Assembly: GCA_964587655.1 (NCBI GenBank) | Contig: CAZPMT010000048.1 | Location: 1-34,738 of the forward strand | Reading direction: 5' to 3' | From: CAZPMT01 sp964587655 | Lineage (GTDB): Bacteria > Hydrogenedentota > Hydrogenedentia > Hydrogenedentales > SLHB01 | Length of the DNA stretch: 34,738 nucleotides | Shown here: positions 21,390-29,558 of the stretch, piece after piece | Position numbering within the stretch: position 1 is the stretch's first letter | Layout: each line of letters starts with the position of its first letter | Notes under the pieces: generated by a model | Told to the model about the DNA's origin: nothing | Seen by the model: only the letters and a program-made list of their open reading frames with translations | Databases searched by the model: none | Program-made: the position numbers and the translations under genes

Positions 21390-23606
21390 ATGTCCGTACG
21401 AGCGCCTTCAAACGGTTTTTCCGGGAAGGGTCTTCCCCCGGTTGAACGGCCCCGTGCGCCTTCTTCCTCCGACCCACGACCTCCCATTGGATGGATGATA
21501 GGCGGTTCAGTGGCCCTCGCCGCGGGGTTGGAGCTGTTTGGTCGCTATTTGTATGCGGCACACGGCGTGGGTTACGGCGTGACGGGAATGCTCACCCTGC
21601 TGTCCGCCGCGGTGTGGGGGGCCTCAGCGGTACATGTGATCCGGCGCGCACATGGCGCGCCCCACGCCACGCGGGCGCTCTTTGTCGGGGCTTGCCTGAT
21701 CGTGCTCTCGCAAGCCACCAGCATGAGCAAGTATTTCCAGCTTCCCGCCGTGGTGTTTCTCGTGCTCGAGGCACAACCCGTGCTCTCGGTCATCGAAGAA
21801 GGATCCTTCATTATAGGCTTGGCTCTTGTTTTTCTGGCGTTCTACCTCTCGGTCCTGGAAGCGGATGCGGCGAACTCCAGACTTCAACGCGAACACGAGA
21901 CCCTGGCCTGCGAGGTCGCCGAGCGTGGCCGGGCGGAGGAAGCTCTAAGACAGGCCTGCGACAAGACGGAGCAGCGCGTCGAGGAGCGCACCGCGAGCCT
22001 CCGGGATGCCAACAAGAGACTCCGTGAGGAAATTGAGGAACGCCGGAGATTCGAGCAGGCCCTGCAAGAAAGCGAAGCGCGGTATCGGCTTCTAGCGGAA
22101 GCTTCCCAAGACGTCATCTTCATCGTCAATCGCGATGACTCGGTCGTGTACGTGAACAGTTTTGCCGGCAAGCAACTCGGCCGCCGCCCCGAGGACATCA
22201 TCGGGTGCAAACGTTCCGACTTGTTCCCTGCGGATGTTGACCAAAGGCAACGACAACGTCTGGAGACGGTATTTGCAACTGGCGAGACTATTCGGGTCGA
22301 GAATAGCGTCCGTTACCAGGATCATGAAGGATGGCAGGACACGCATCTTATACCGCTCACGGATGAGCATGGCGCCGTCGTTGCCGTGATGGGCGTCTCG
22401 CGCGACATCACCGGGCGAAAACGCGCCGAAGAGGCCTTGCGCCAGAGCGAGGAACGATATCGGGGTCTCATCGAGGGGTTGAGCGAGGCGGTGTATAGAA
22501 TGACGCTTCCGGACGGGCGGTACGAGTACATGGGATCGGCCGCGCGGGACGTGTTCGGACACACTGCGGAACAGTTCGTGAGCAACCCGCGGTACATTTA
22601 CGACATCATTCACCCGGATTCGGCGGCCTACCTGGAAGACATGTGGAACCGTCTCATTCGAGGAGAGATGCCGTCCACGTATGAATACAGAATCATCGAT
22701 CCGGAAGGCAACCAGAGGTGGATCCTACAATCCAACACGCTGATACGCAACGAGGCCGGCGTACCGGTCGCCATAGAAGGAATTTGCAGAAACGTCACCG
22801 CGGAGAAGCAGGCCCATCGGCTTATCGAGGAACAGCGGGCGAGGTTCCTCGATTCGGCGAAGATGTCCGTGCTCGGCGAGATGGCTTCAAACGTGGCCCA
22901 TGAGATCAACAACCCGCTGGCAATCGTGTCCGGATCCGCCGAGCAGTTGCGGAACCTCCTCCAGAGAGACCCCATACCGTCCGAGCACGTGCCGAGACTG
23001 ACCGACAGCATTGTCCGAAACGTCTCCCGGATACAGACGATCGTCAAGGGGCTCAGAGCCTTCACGCGCAAAGGGGAAGACGATCCATTCCAGGAGACGC
23101 CGCTGAAGGTCATCGTAGATGATACGATGGTTCTCTGTCAGGACCGCTTCCTGTCGTATCGCGTGGCCCTGACCGTCGAGGAAATCCCTGAAGAGATGAC
23201 CGTCGAGTGCAGGCCCACGCAGGTCATGGAAGTCCTGTGCAACCTCTTGAGCAATGCGCTGCATGCCGCGGAAGCCGGCAACGAGAAATGGGTGGCCATC
23301 GCCGCGCGTGACGAGGGTTCGGGCGTCGCGCTGTCCGTCACCGATAGCGGCTGCGGCGTCCCGCCCGAAGTTGCGAAGACAATGTTCGACCGCTTTGTTA
23401 CATCGAAGGAATTCGGAAAAGGGATCGGGCTTGGCTTGAGCATTTCAAAGCGCATCGTGCTGACACACAACGGGTCGCTGACATTGGATACAGCCTGCCC
23501 GAACACCCGGTTCGTCGTCCGCCTGCCGAAGCGGCAGCCCACGCTTGCGGACGGGATCAAGTCTTCCACGGAAGGCGACGATCTCGAGCGTCCCGCCGGG
23601 CTATGA
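21390..23606 (+). CDS. Membrane sensor histidine kinase with two PAS domains
   Basis: A 738-residue kinase. Four probable membrane segments lie at about residues 33-150, then a coiled coil (LREEIEERRRFEQALQESEA). Two PAS domains follow at about 230-350 (ASQDVIFIVNRDDSVVYVNS) and 360-475 (YRMTLPDGRYEYMGSAARDV). The HisKA motif is LGEMASNVAHEINNPLAIVS, with the phosphorylated His near 505. The HATPase domain has N-box NLLSNALHAAEAG, G1 VTDSGCGVPPEV, F-box MFDRFVTSK and G2 GIGLGLSISKRI. The layout is of the NtrB/AtoS-like group. No receiver domain or response regulator gene is adjacent, so it is an orphan here. The next gene starts 28 bases later and may be co-transcribed. Confidence 0.93.
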   Translation: MSVRAPSNGFSGKGLPPVERPRAPSSSDPRPPIGWMIGGSVALAAGLELFGRYLYAAHGVGYGVTGMLTLLSAAVWGASAVHVIRRAHGAPHATRALFVGACLIVLSQATSMSKYFQLPAVVFLVLEAQPVLSVIEEGSFIIGLALVFLAFYLSVLEADAANSRLQREHETLACEVAERGRAEEALRQACDKTEQRVEERTASLRDANKRLREEIEERRRFEQALQESEARYRLLAEASQDVIFIVNRDDSVVYVNSFAGKQLGRRPEDIIGCKRSDLFPADVDQRQRQRLETVFATGETIRVENSVRYQDHEGWQDTHLIPLTDEHGAVVAVMGVSRDITGRKRAEEALRQSEERYRGLIEGLSEAVYRMTLPDGRYEYMGSAARDVFGHTAEQFVSNPRYIYDIIHPDSAAYLEDMWNRLIRGEMPSTYEYRIIDPEGNQRWILQSNTLIRNEAGVPVAIEGICRNVTAEKQAHRLIEEQRARFLDSAKMSVLGEMASNVAHEINNPLAIVSGSAEQLRNLLQRDPIPSEHVPRLTDSIVRNVSRIQTIVKGLRAFTRKGEDDPFQETPLKVIVDDTMVLCQDRFLSYRVALTVEEIPEEMTVECRPTQVMEVLCNLLSNALHAAEAGNEKWVAIAARDEGSGVALSVTDSGCGVPPEVAKTMFDRFVTSKEFGKGIGLGLSISKRIVLTHNGSLTLDTACPNTRFVVRLPKRQPTLADGIKSSTEGDDLERPAGL

Positions 23607-23634
23607 CACGCTTTTCCAGATCGAGGATCTAGGG

Positions 23635-25557
23635 ATGGAAGCATATCTCTTATTGGCGGCCGGACTGATGATGACCATGCTGATTGCATCCCCAGCAGCA
23701 GCGGCCGAGGACTATGCCGCCCCGGATCAGCGCGAGGCATGGTTCGCCCATCCTGCCGTCGGAGACCCGTCGTTCGATTCGCTTGTCCGCTTCGACGGGA
23801 ACCCCGTCTACACGGGCGCGCCGCGGTACGAATGGCCCGTCAACGGCTCGCTTTTTCAAGATCGCAAGAGCGGTTTCCTATACGTGTACATCTCGCTGTA
23901 CCCGAAGGGATACTGGCCGGCGGGACCGACGAGACTCATGCGTTCCCGAGATTGCGGCCGGACCTGGGAAGATCGTGGACTCGTCCTCGAGGGCGCTAAG
24001 GATATGTTCGACGGCGACGGGAAAACGCCCGGAGCCACGTGCGACGCCACGGTTGTCGAGGACGCCGACGGATATCACATGGCCTACGGATGGGCGAAGC
24101 CGGACAACAGCGACGGCGGAATCGCCTACGCATTCGCGAATTCGCCGGAAGGACCCTTCACCCGGGATACCGCGCCTATTCATGCGGAATCCGCGCAACC
24201 CCTCTTGCCGCCTGGGTACAAACGCGTCTACGCAAGTTCGCTCATCCGCCGCAAGAGTGACTGGATGATCCTCGCTTCGATGAGCACGCCGCGAAACGCC
24301 GGGGGCACATGGGCCTTCATCGGCATGACGGCGCCCGAAGCGCGTGGTCCATATACCCCTCCCGTCTTCCTGCGCTCGCCGCAGCAGGGCCTCTGGCAGC
24401 CGCAGCCCGTGGAGTTTTTTCCCGCGTTTGTCCATGATGCTTTCGTGTATGCGCCGCTCACCTCCGTCGCGGCCAATCGCGGCTATCAGGTGATCTACCG
24501 CGCACCCCTCGAAGAGGCGCATCGTCCCGAGGCGTGGTCCGTGTGGCAGTCTGGATCGGCCTTTCACGCCGAGGGTCACTCCTGGGAAACGTTCGGCATC
24601 TGGGGGCAGGCCTTCGCGGGTCTCGTCGACGCGAACGGCCTGTTCCGGATCATGTATCCCTCGCGAAACACCGACGGCGTAGGGACCATAAACCTCGCGT
24701 CGCGCCCCTGGCACAAGCCTTACCAACAGGGCTTCTGGCTCTCGGCGCCGAACGCACCCGCGTTAGGACTGATCTTGCGACGGTATGTGGAATTCAATAT
24801 CGAGACCGAGTTTGCCGCCGACGGCGCGTGCAGCATTGTCTGGAACTTCAGAGGCCCACTCGGGCCCGACCGATCCATGGCCGATGCGATCGTCTCACCC
24901 TTGACGTTGCGGGACATGACGGCGCTGTCGATCAACAACGGGACATGGTCGCTCGAGTCAACGGATTCGCACGGGAACGTGTCGATACTCTCCACCGGCC
25001 CGTGCGGAAATTCCTCCGGACCCTTCAAGATCGGGATTAAGCAGGAAGCAAGTGACGTGCGAATCCGGGCCAACGGCGCTGCGGAAATCCAAGTGGGCGT
25101 TGCGGCCGCCGGTGGCGGCATAGGCATCGTGGCGGACAAGGGGACGCACGTGCACGTGAGCCGCTTCGCGGTTGACGGGCGCGCGGAACCGGGGTCCTGG
25201 TTTCTGCTGCCGCTTGAAGGCCTCATCGGAGCGGGCAACACTGCGCGCGACTGGACGCCGGCCCAAGACGGGTTCCGCTACGGCACGGGATACGCCGCCT
25301 CGTTCGATGCCGCACGAGCCAAGTGGAACTTCCGGGGAAGCGAAGCAAGACTCTGGTCCCCACGCGGCCCAGACTTCGGAGAAGCGGAGATCTCCCTCGA
25401 CGGCGAAAGCAAAGGCCGCGTTTCACTCCATGCCGGCACGCTCTGTCAGTCCGAAGTGGTCTGGGCTTCAGAAAAGCTAACACCGGGCTACCACGCGCTG
25501 ACGATCGTCCGCCTCTCCAGCGGCCTTCCCGTTGACAGCGTCGAGTTTGTGCCCTGA
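23635..25557 (+). CDS. Secreted glycoside-hydrolase-like protein (GH43/32-type beta-propeller plus beta-sandwich)
   Basis: A 640-residue exported protein. MEAYLLLAAGLMMTMLIASP and AAAAEDY is a signal peptide. Residues about 40-400 look like a five-bladed propeller: repeated blades such as VNGSLFQDRKSGFLYVYISL, CDATVVEDADGYHMAYGWAK, KRVYASSLIRRKSDWMILAS and VDANGLFRIMYPSRNTDGVG resemble GH43/GH32/GH130 and sialidase-like modules, with TRLMRSRDCGRTWEDRG recalling an Asp-box. The C-terminal ~240 residues are a beta-sandwich-rich region that may bind glycan. Specific catalytic residues cannot be assigned by eye. The start at 23635 has GAGGATCTAGGG upstream. It probably acts on polysaccharide outside the cytoplasm. 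Confidence 0.75.
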   Translation: MEAYLLLAAGLMMTMLIASPAAAAEDYAAPDQREAWFAHPAVGDPSFDSLVRFDGNPVYTGAPRYEWPVNGSLFQDRKSGFLYVYISLYPKGYWPAGPTRLMRSRDCGRTWEDRGLVLEGAKDMFDGDGKTPGATCDATVVEDADGYHMAYGWAKPDNSDGGIAYAFANSPEGPFTRDTAPIHAESAQPLLPPGYKRVYASSLIRRKSDWMILASMSTPRNAGGTWAFIGMTAPEARGPYTPPVFLRSPQQGLWQPQPVEFFPAFVHDAFVYAPLTSVAANRGYQVIYRAPLEEAHRPEAWSVWQSGSAFHAEGHSWETFGIWGQAFAGLVDANGLFRIMYPSRNTDGVGTINLASRPWHKPYQQGFWLSAPNAPALGLILRRYVEFNIETEFAADGACSIVWNFRGPLGPDRSMADAIVSPLTLRDMTALSINNGTWSLESTDSHGNVSILSTGPCGNSSGPFKIGIKQEASDVRIRANGAAEIQVGVAAAGGGIGIVADKGTHVHVSRFAVDGRAEPGSWFLLPLEGLIGAGNTARDWTPAQDGFRYGTGYAASFDAARAKWNFRGSEARLWSPRGPDFGEAEISLDGESKGRVSLHAGTLCQSEVVWASEKLTPGYHALTIVRLSSGLPVDSVEFVP

Positions 25558-25591
25558 TCACAGCGCGGGATGCATGTTTCGTTCCTTTTCG

Positions 25592-25621
25592 TTGCACAAA
25601 CGTGCCGAAGCCTCGTAAACT
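25592..25621 (+). promoter_or_regulatory. Predicted promoter of the glycan cluster (aminotransferase and two GTs)
   Basis: TTGCAC (25592-25597) and TAAACT (25616-25621) are 18 bases apart, giving a start near 25628 and a leader of about 30 nt with a GGGAGAG ribosome site. Confidence 0.45.
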
Positions 25622-25657
25622 GTCAGACGGTCTTTCAAGAATAGGGAGAGTAATGCA

Positions 25658-27037
25658 ATGGCTAACACACGGGCGGAACAGCGGCTTGCGCTGCACGGCA
25701 GTCAAAAGGCAGTGACGCGCATCGAAGGAAAAGGCAGGCCGAAGATTGGCATCGAGGAGTTCATGTCGATCTCGGAACGGTTCGGCTTCTCACGCAGGAC
25801 GCTGAAGAAGATTCGTGAGATCGCAAACGCCGAGGACTGGGGAAGCGGGCCGTTCCTCGGCAATTACTACTCTGGCTTGAAAGAGTCGAAGGTGCAAGCC
25901 TTCGAGCGCACGGCGCGCGAATGCTTTGGGGCGAAGTACGCGATCGGGATCAGTTCGGGGACGGCCGCGCTTCATAGCGCCTTCGTGGCCGCCGGCGTGG
26001 GGCCGGGGAAGGAAGTGATCTGTCCGGCCATCGGTTTTTACGCCACCGCGGCGGCAGTGGTGGCGGCGAAGGGCGTGCCGGTGTTCTGCGACGTGGACGC
26101 ATCGATGTCCATCGATCCCAATAAGATCGAATCGCTCATCACCGAGCGCACCGTTGCCGTCGCGCCCACGCACGTGATGGGAACCGTCTGCGACATGCGC
26201 GCGATCATGAAGATCGCTCGCAAGCACGACCTCCGCGTCGTGGAAGATTGCGCGCAATCCTGCGGAGGAACGTTCAAGGGCAGGCGGGTCGGGACCTTCG
26301 GCGATCTCGGCTGCTTCAGCATTTCCTGCTACAAGATCGTCGGGGGCGGCGAGGGCGGATTGATCGTTACGAATGACAAACGCCTCTGGGAAAGGGCGAA
26401 CCAAATCGCCGAGTGCGGCGGCCTGTGGCGTCCGGACCGGTTCGCGCCGCCGCGCTACGGCAACGAGATCTTCTGTGGCGCAAACTACCGCATGTCCGAA
26501 CTCGAGGCGGCGGTGGACGTCGTTCAACTCAGGCGCATGCCGGCGACGGTCAAGCGTTCAAACGCCGTTAAGATGCGCGTCCTGAAACAGCTCAGGACGT
26601 TCAAGGAGATCACGCCGCAGAAACTCAATGACGCCGCCGGCGACGTGGGATACTTGCTTCGCTTTTTCCCAGCGACCATTGAACTCGGAGAAAAGATCGT
26701 CGCGGCGTTGCGCGCTGAAGGAATCCAGTGCGGCATGCGCGGCAGGAGCACGACGCCGGATTGGCACATCTACTCGTACATGTTCCCAATCACCCTCCAA
26801 TCGGGACCGCACGGACCGGAATGCGTCTACACGTGCAAGCATTACACGGACAAGGGCGGGAAGATCTCATACGCGCGTGGCGACTGCCCCGTGGCGGACG
26901 ACCTATTCGATCGCGTCATCAACGTGGGTTTCAACCAGTGGCTCACGCCGCGTGATTGCCGGAACATCGCCAACGGCATTAGCAAAGTCCTCTCCGCGTA
27001 TTGCGCCGAAGATCCCAAAGCAGCGAAGTGGATTTGA
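25658..27037 (+). CDS. DegT/DnrJ/EryC1/StrS-family aminotransferase
   Basis: A 459-residue PLP enzyme that forms amino sugars or related nucleotide-linked compounds. Family marks are SSGTAALHSAFVAAGVGPG (phosphate-binding turn), DVDASMSIDPNKIESLI, VEDCAQSCGGTFKGRRVG (PLP-contacting Asp) and SISCYKIVGGGEGGLIVT with the Schiff-base Lys. ANYRMSELEAAVDVVQLRRM is the usual dimer-helix region. It is longer than the typical 370-400 residues, mainly by an N-terminal stretch of about 40 residues and a longer C-terminal half. The start follows GGGAGAGTAATGCA. It opens a three-gene cluster with two membrane glycosyltransferases, so it probably supplies a modified sugar or similar donor for surface glycan. 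Confidence 0.9.
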   Translation: MANTRAEQRLALHGSQKAVTRIEGKGRPKIGIEEFMSISERFGFSRRTLKKIREIANAEDWGSGPFLGNYYSGLKESKVQAFERTARECFGAKYAIGISSGTAALHSAFVAAGVGPGKEVICPAIGFYATAAAVVAAKGVPVFCDVDASMSIDPNKIESLITERTVAVAPTHVMGTVCDMRAIMKIARKHDLRVVEDCAQSCGGTFKGRRVGTFGDLGCFSISCYKIVGGGEGGLIVTNDKRLWERANQIAECGGLWRPDRFAPPRYGNEIFCGANYRMSELEAAVDVVQLRRMPATVKRSNAVKMRVLKQLRTFKEITPQKLNDAAGDVGYLLRFFPATIELGEKIVAALRAEGIQCGMRGRSTTPDWHIYSYMFPITLQSGPHGPECVYTCKHYTDKGGKISYARGDCPVADDLFDRVINVGFNQWLTPRDCRNIANGISKVLSAYCAEDPKAAKWI

Positions 27038-27045
27038 GACCTCCC

Positions 27046-29535
27046 ATGTTCCTCAAAGTCGTCCGTTCCGTCGTTCTTGTGTGCGCGTGTGCGCTGATTG
27101 CCTTCGGCGCGTGGCATTTCGCTTACTATGAAATGTTCAGCACTTTCCACGCCTACGACGACGAAGGCTACTCGATGATCAGCATCAAGATGTTCAATGA
27201 GGGCAACGCCCTGTACGACCAGGTCTTCTCGACTTTTGGCCCGGCGTTCTACCTTTACCATTGGATCGTGTTTGGTCTTGCTCATGTCACCGTTTCGCAC
27301 GACGCGATTCGCCTGCTGACGATTGCCCACTGGCTGGCAACTGCCCTTCTCTTTTCCTTGTTCATGTGGCGGGCCACGAAGTCGGGTATTCTGGCGTCGC
27401 TCGTGTTCTGCCAGGCGGTGTGGCATCTCATACCGTTGACGTTCGAGCCAGGCCACGCCCAGGCATTATGCGTCACGCTGGTCGCAATGATCCTGGTGGC
27501 GGCTACGTACGTCAGGCCGGGTCGCGCGAACATGCTCGCCGTTGCCATCGCGGCGTTTCTCGGAGGGTTGTTACTTCTCTGCAAAGTGAATATCGGCGTC
27601 TTCTCCTTCGCGCCGCTGCTGTTTACGGCCCTGCTGTTCGGGAACCAGACCCGTTTCAACACGATAGTGGTTGCAGCTTTCGGCCTGGCCATCACCTTCA
27701 TGCCGCTTGTGCTGATGCGGGAGCACGTCGGATCGTCAAACGAGACGCTCTACTACTGTCTTGTCGTGATACTGTCCGTGTTTTCAGTCGTTGTGGTCAG
27801 TCTGCGCGAACGGCGGGATCGCTTTGTCCGTTCCAGCGGCCTTGTCATGGCGCTGGCCGGGGTGGCGCTCGCGATCGTGCTGACGCTGGCATTCGTCCTT
27901 GCCCGCGGCACGTCCTTCTCCGGACTGCTTGACGGCATCGTGTTGCGTCCCATGAAGATGCCCACACGCCAGTTCCAGGAAGCCGGCATATCCCTATACG
28001 GCGTCCTAGTGGGCGTTGTCTCGGCGGCATTGGCGTCGGCCTATGCCGTGTTACACCCGAAGCCGCGTCCGCTTCCCGCTGCGCTCTCTCAATGCATCCT
28101 GTTCTTGAAACTCACCTTGGCGCCGGCCGTGTTCTTCTTCAGCCTCCGTGGGCAGGAAACCATTTTGCTCACGTGGTTCACGCCGTTTCTATGGCTTCTC
28201 GCTACCCCGTCCGTGGAGCAGGTCCGTTCAAGAACCGGGCCGGAACCTAATCCTCAGATCTTCCCGCGAAGCCTCCTGTGTGTCACCGCGGCGCTGCACT
28301 CCATGGTCGCCTTTCCTGTGCCGGGTTCGCAGCTCTCCTGGTCCACGCTCCTTTTTCTCCCCGCATTCGCCATACTGTTTTGGGATGGCGTTCGCGCGTG
28401 CCGTCTCAAGTACGCGTGGCGGATCGATTATCTCAAGTCCACGGCCGCGGGCAGGCTGGCGCCCGCCGCGCTTCTCCTCCTCGTCGTTGCGGGATATGGC
28501 GTTCAAGCGGATATACCCGGTCACAAGCGTGAATATGCGCAGAGTCTGCCGCTTGGCCTGCCGGGGGCTCGGAGAATTCATCTGGTCCCCGAAAAAGTTG
28601 CCTCCCTGAACTGGGCGGCGAATAACCTGAGGGCACACGCCGATTGCGTGCTCTCCTTGCCGGGCATGTACAGTTTCAATTTCTGGAGCCGCACGGAACC
28701 TCCCACGGGGTTCAACATTTCGGACTGGGTACTCCTTCTGGATGGCAGAGAACAGCAGTGCACTATAGACGCCATTTCGAGAAAAGACCGGGTGTGTCTC
28801 GTTGCGAGCCTCGATGGCATCGGGTTCTGGATTGAGCAAAGCCGGTCGGGCGACGTCAACGACATGAACGATCTGCCGTTGATGAAGTACCTCTTCGAGA
28901 ACTTCCGGATTGCATGTGAACGTAAGCCTTACGCGATATTCGTACGGAAGAGCCTGGACCGTTCTCGCTTCTTCGAGAGCCTGCTGGCGGACGAAAAGAT
29001 ACTTGACGGTATTGGCGATTTCCTCCCTCTGCCCGACGGCATCTTTAGCGAGAACCCGCACTTCACTCTCGGAGCCTGGTTCAAGACGACCGAGGGCGGC
29101 GTCATCTTGGGACTGGATAATGAGATGTCAGGCATCGTGACTGCGTCGTTGCCCATGGTCTACGTAGGAATGGATGGAAAGTTGCGCGGACAAGTCCCTG
29201 CGAGGCTCGGCGAAGTCATCACAAGCGACGCTCCTGTGAATGACGGTATGTGGCGCCACGTGGTGCTGACGGCCAATCAGCAAGAACGAAGACTCTACAT
29301 CGACGGAGCGCCGGCAAACGCACTGAAAGGCCCGTTTGACCTCACGTCGCTCAAATCCGCAAAATTGGGCGTAGGCTTTACCCAAGGCTGGCCGTCAGCG
29401 AAGAACGGATGGTTTCCCTTCTCGGGAACCTTGAGCAATGTGCAGTTGTTTGATCGCGTGTTGGTGCCGGAGGAGGTATCCAGTCTCTATTTGCTACAAA
29501 GCGGTCGGACAGAGCATTCCGCCGATGACCATTGA
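27046..29535 (+). CDS. GT-C membrane glycosyltransferase fused to a C-terminal LamG-like domain
   Basis: An 829-residue protein. The first ~480 residues hold about ten or more membrane helices. After the first helix comes FHAYDDEGYSMISIKMFNEG, an acidic D-E loop typical of GT-C enzymes that use polyprenyl-phosphate sugars, followed by YDQVFSTFGPAFYLYHWIVF. A periplasmic section follows, then at about 655-825 a concanavalin A-like LamG fold: FTLGAWFKTTEGGVILGL, MWRHVVLTANQQERRLYIDG and GTLSNVQLFDRVLVPEEVSS. LamG is common in secreted proteins but unusual on a GT-C enzyme; it could recognise acceptor glycan. The start is 8 bases after the aminotransferase stop, without a strong ribosome site. 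Confidence 0.82.
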   Translation: MFLKVVRSVVLVCACALIAFGAWHFAYYEMFSTFHAYDDEGYSMISIKMFNEGNALYDQVFSTFGPAFYLYHWIVFGLAHVTVSHDAIRLLTIAHWLATALLFSLFMWRATKSGILASLVFCQAVWHLIPLTFEPGHAQALCVTLVAMILVAATYVRPGRANMLAVAIAAFLGGLLLLCKVNIGVFSFAPLLFTALLFGNQTRFNTIVVAAFGLAITFMPLVLMREHVGSSNETLYYCLVVILSVFSVVVVSLRERRDRFVRSSGLVMALAGVALAIVLTLAFVLARGTSFSGLLDGIVLRPMKMPTRQFQEAGISLYGVLVGVVSAALASAYAVLHPKPRPLPAALSQCILFLKLTLAPAVFFFSLRGQETILLTWFTPFLWLLATPSVEQVRSRTGPEPNPQIFPRSLLCVTAALHSMVAFPVPGSQLSWSTLLFLPAFAILFWDGVRACRLKYAWRIDYLKSTAAGRLAPAALLLLVVAGYGVQADIPGHKREYAQSLPLGLPGARRIHLVPEKVASLNWAANNLRAHADCVLSLPGMYSFNFWSRTEPPTGFNISDWVLLLDGREQQCTIDAISRKDRVCLVASLDGIGFWIEQSRSGDVNDMNDLPLMKYLFENFRIACERKPYAIFVRKSLDRSRFFESLLADEKILDGIGDFLPLPDGIFSENPHFTLGAWFKTTEGGVILGLDNEMSGIVTASLPMVYVGMDGKLRGQVPARLGEVITSDAPVNDGMWRHVVLTANQQERRLYIDGAPANALKGPFDLTSLKSAKLGVGFTQGWPSAKNGWFPFSGTLSNVQLFDRVLVPEEVSSLYLLQSGRTEHSADDH

Positions 29536-29558
29536 GCGAGGACCCTGATAGGAAACGC

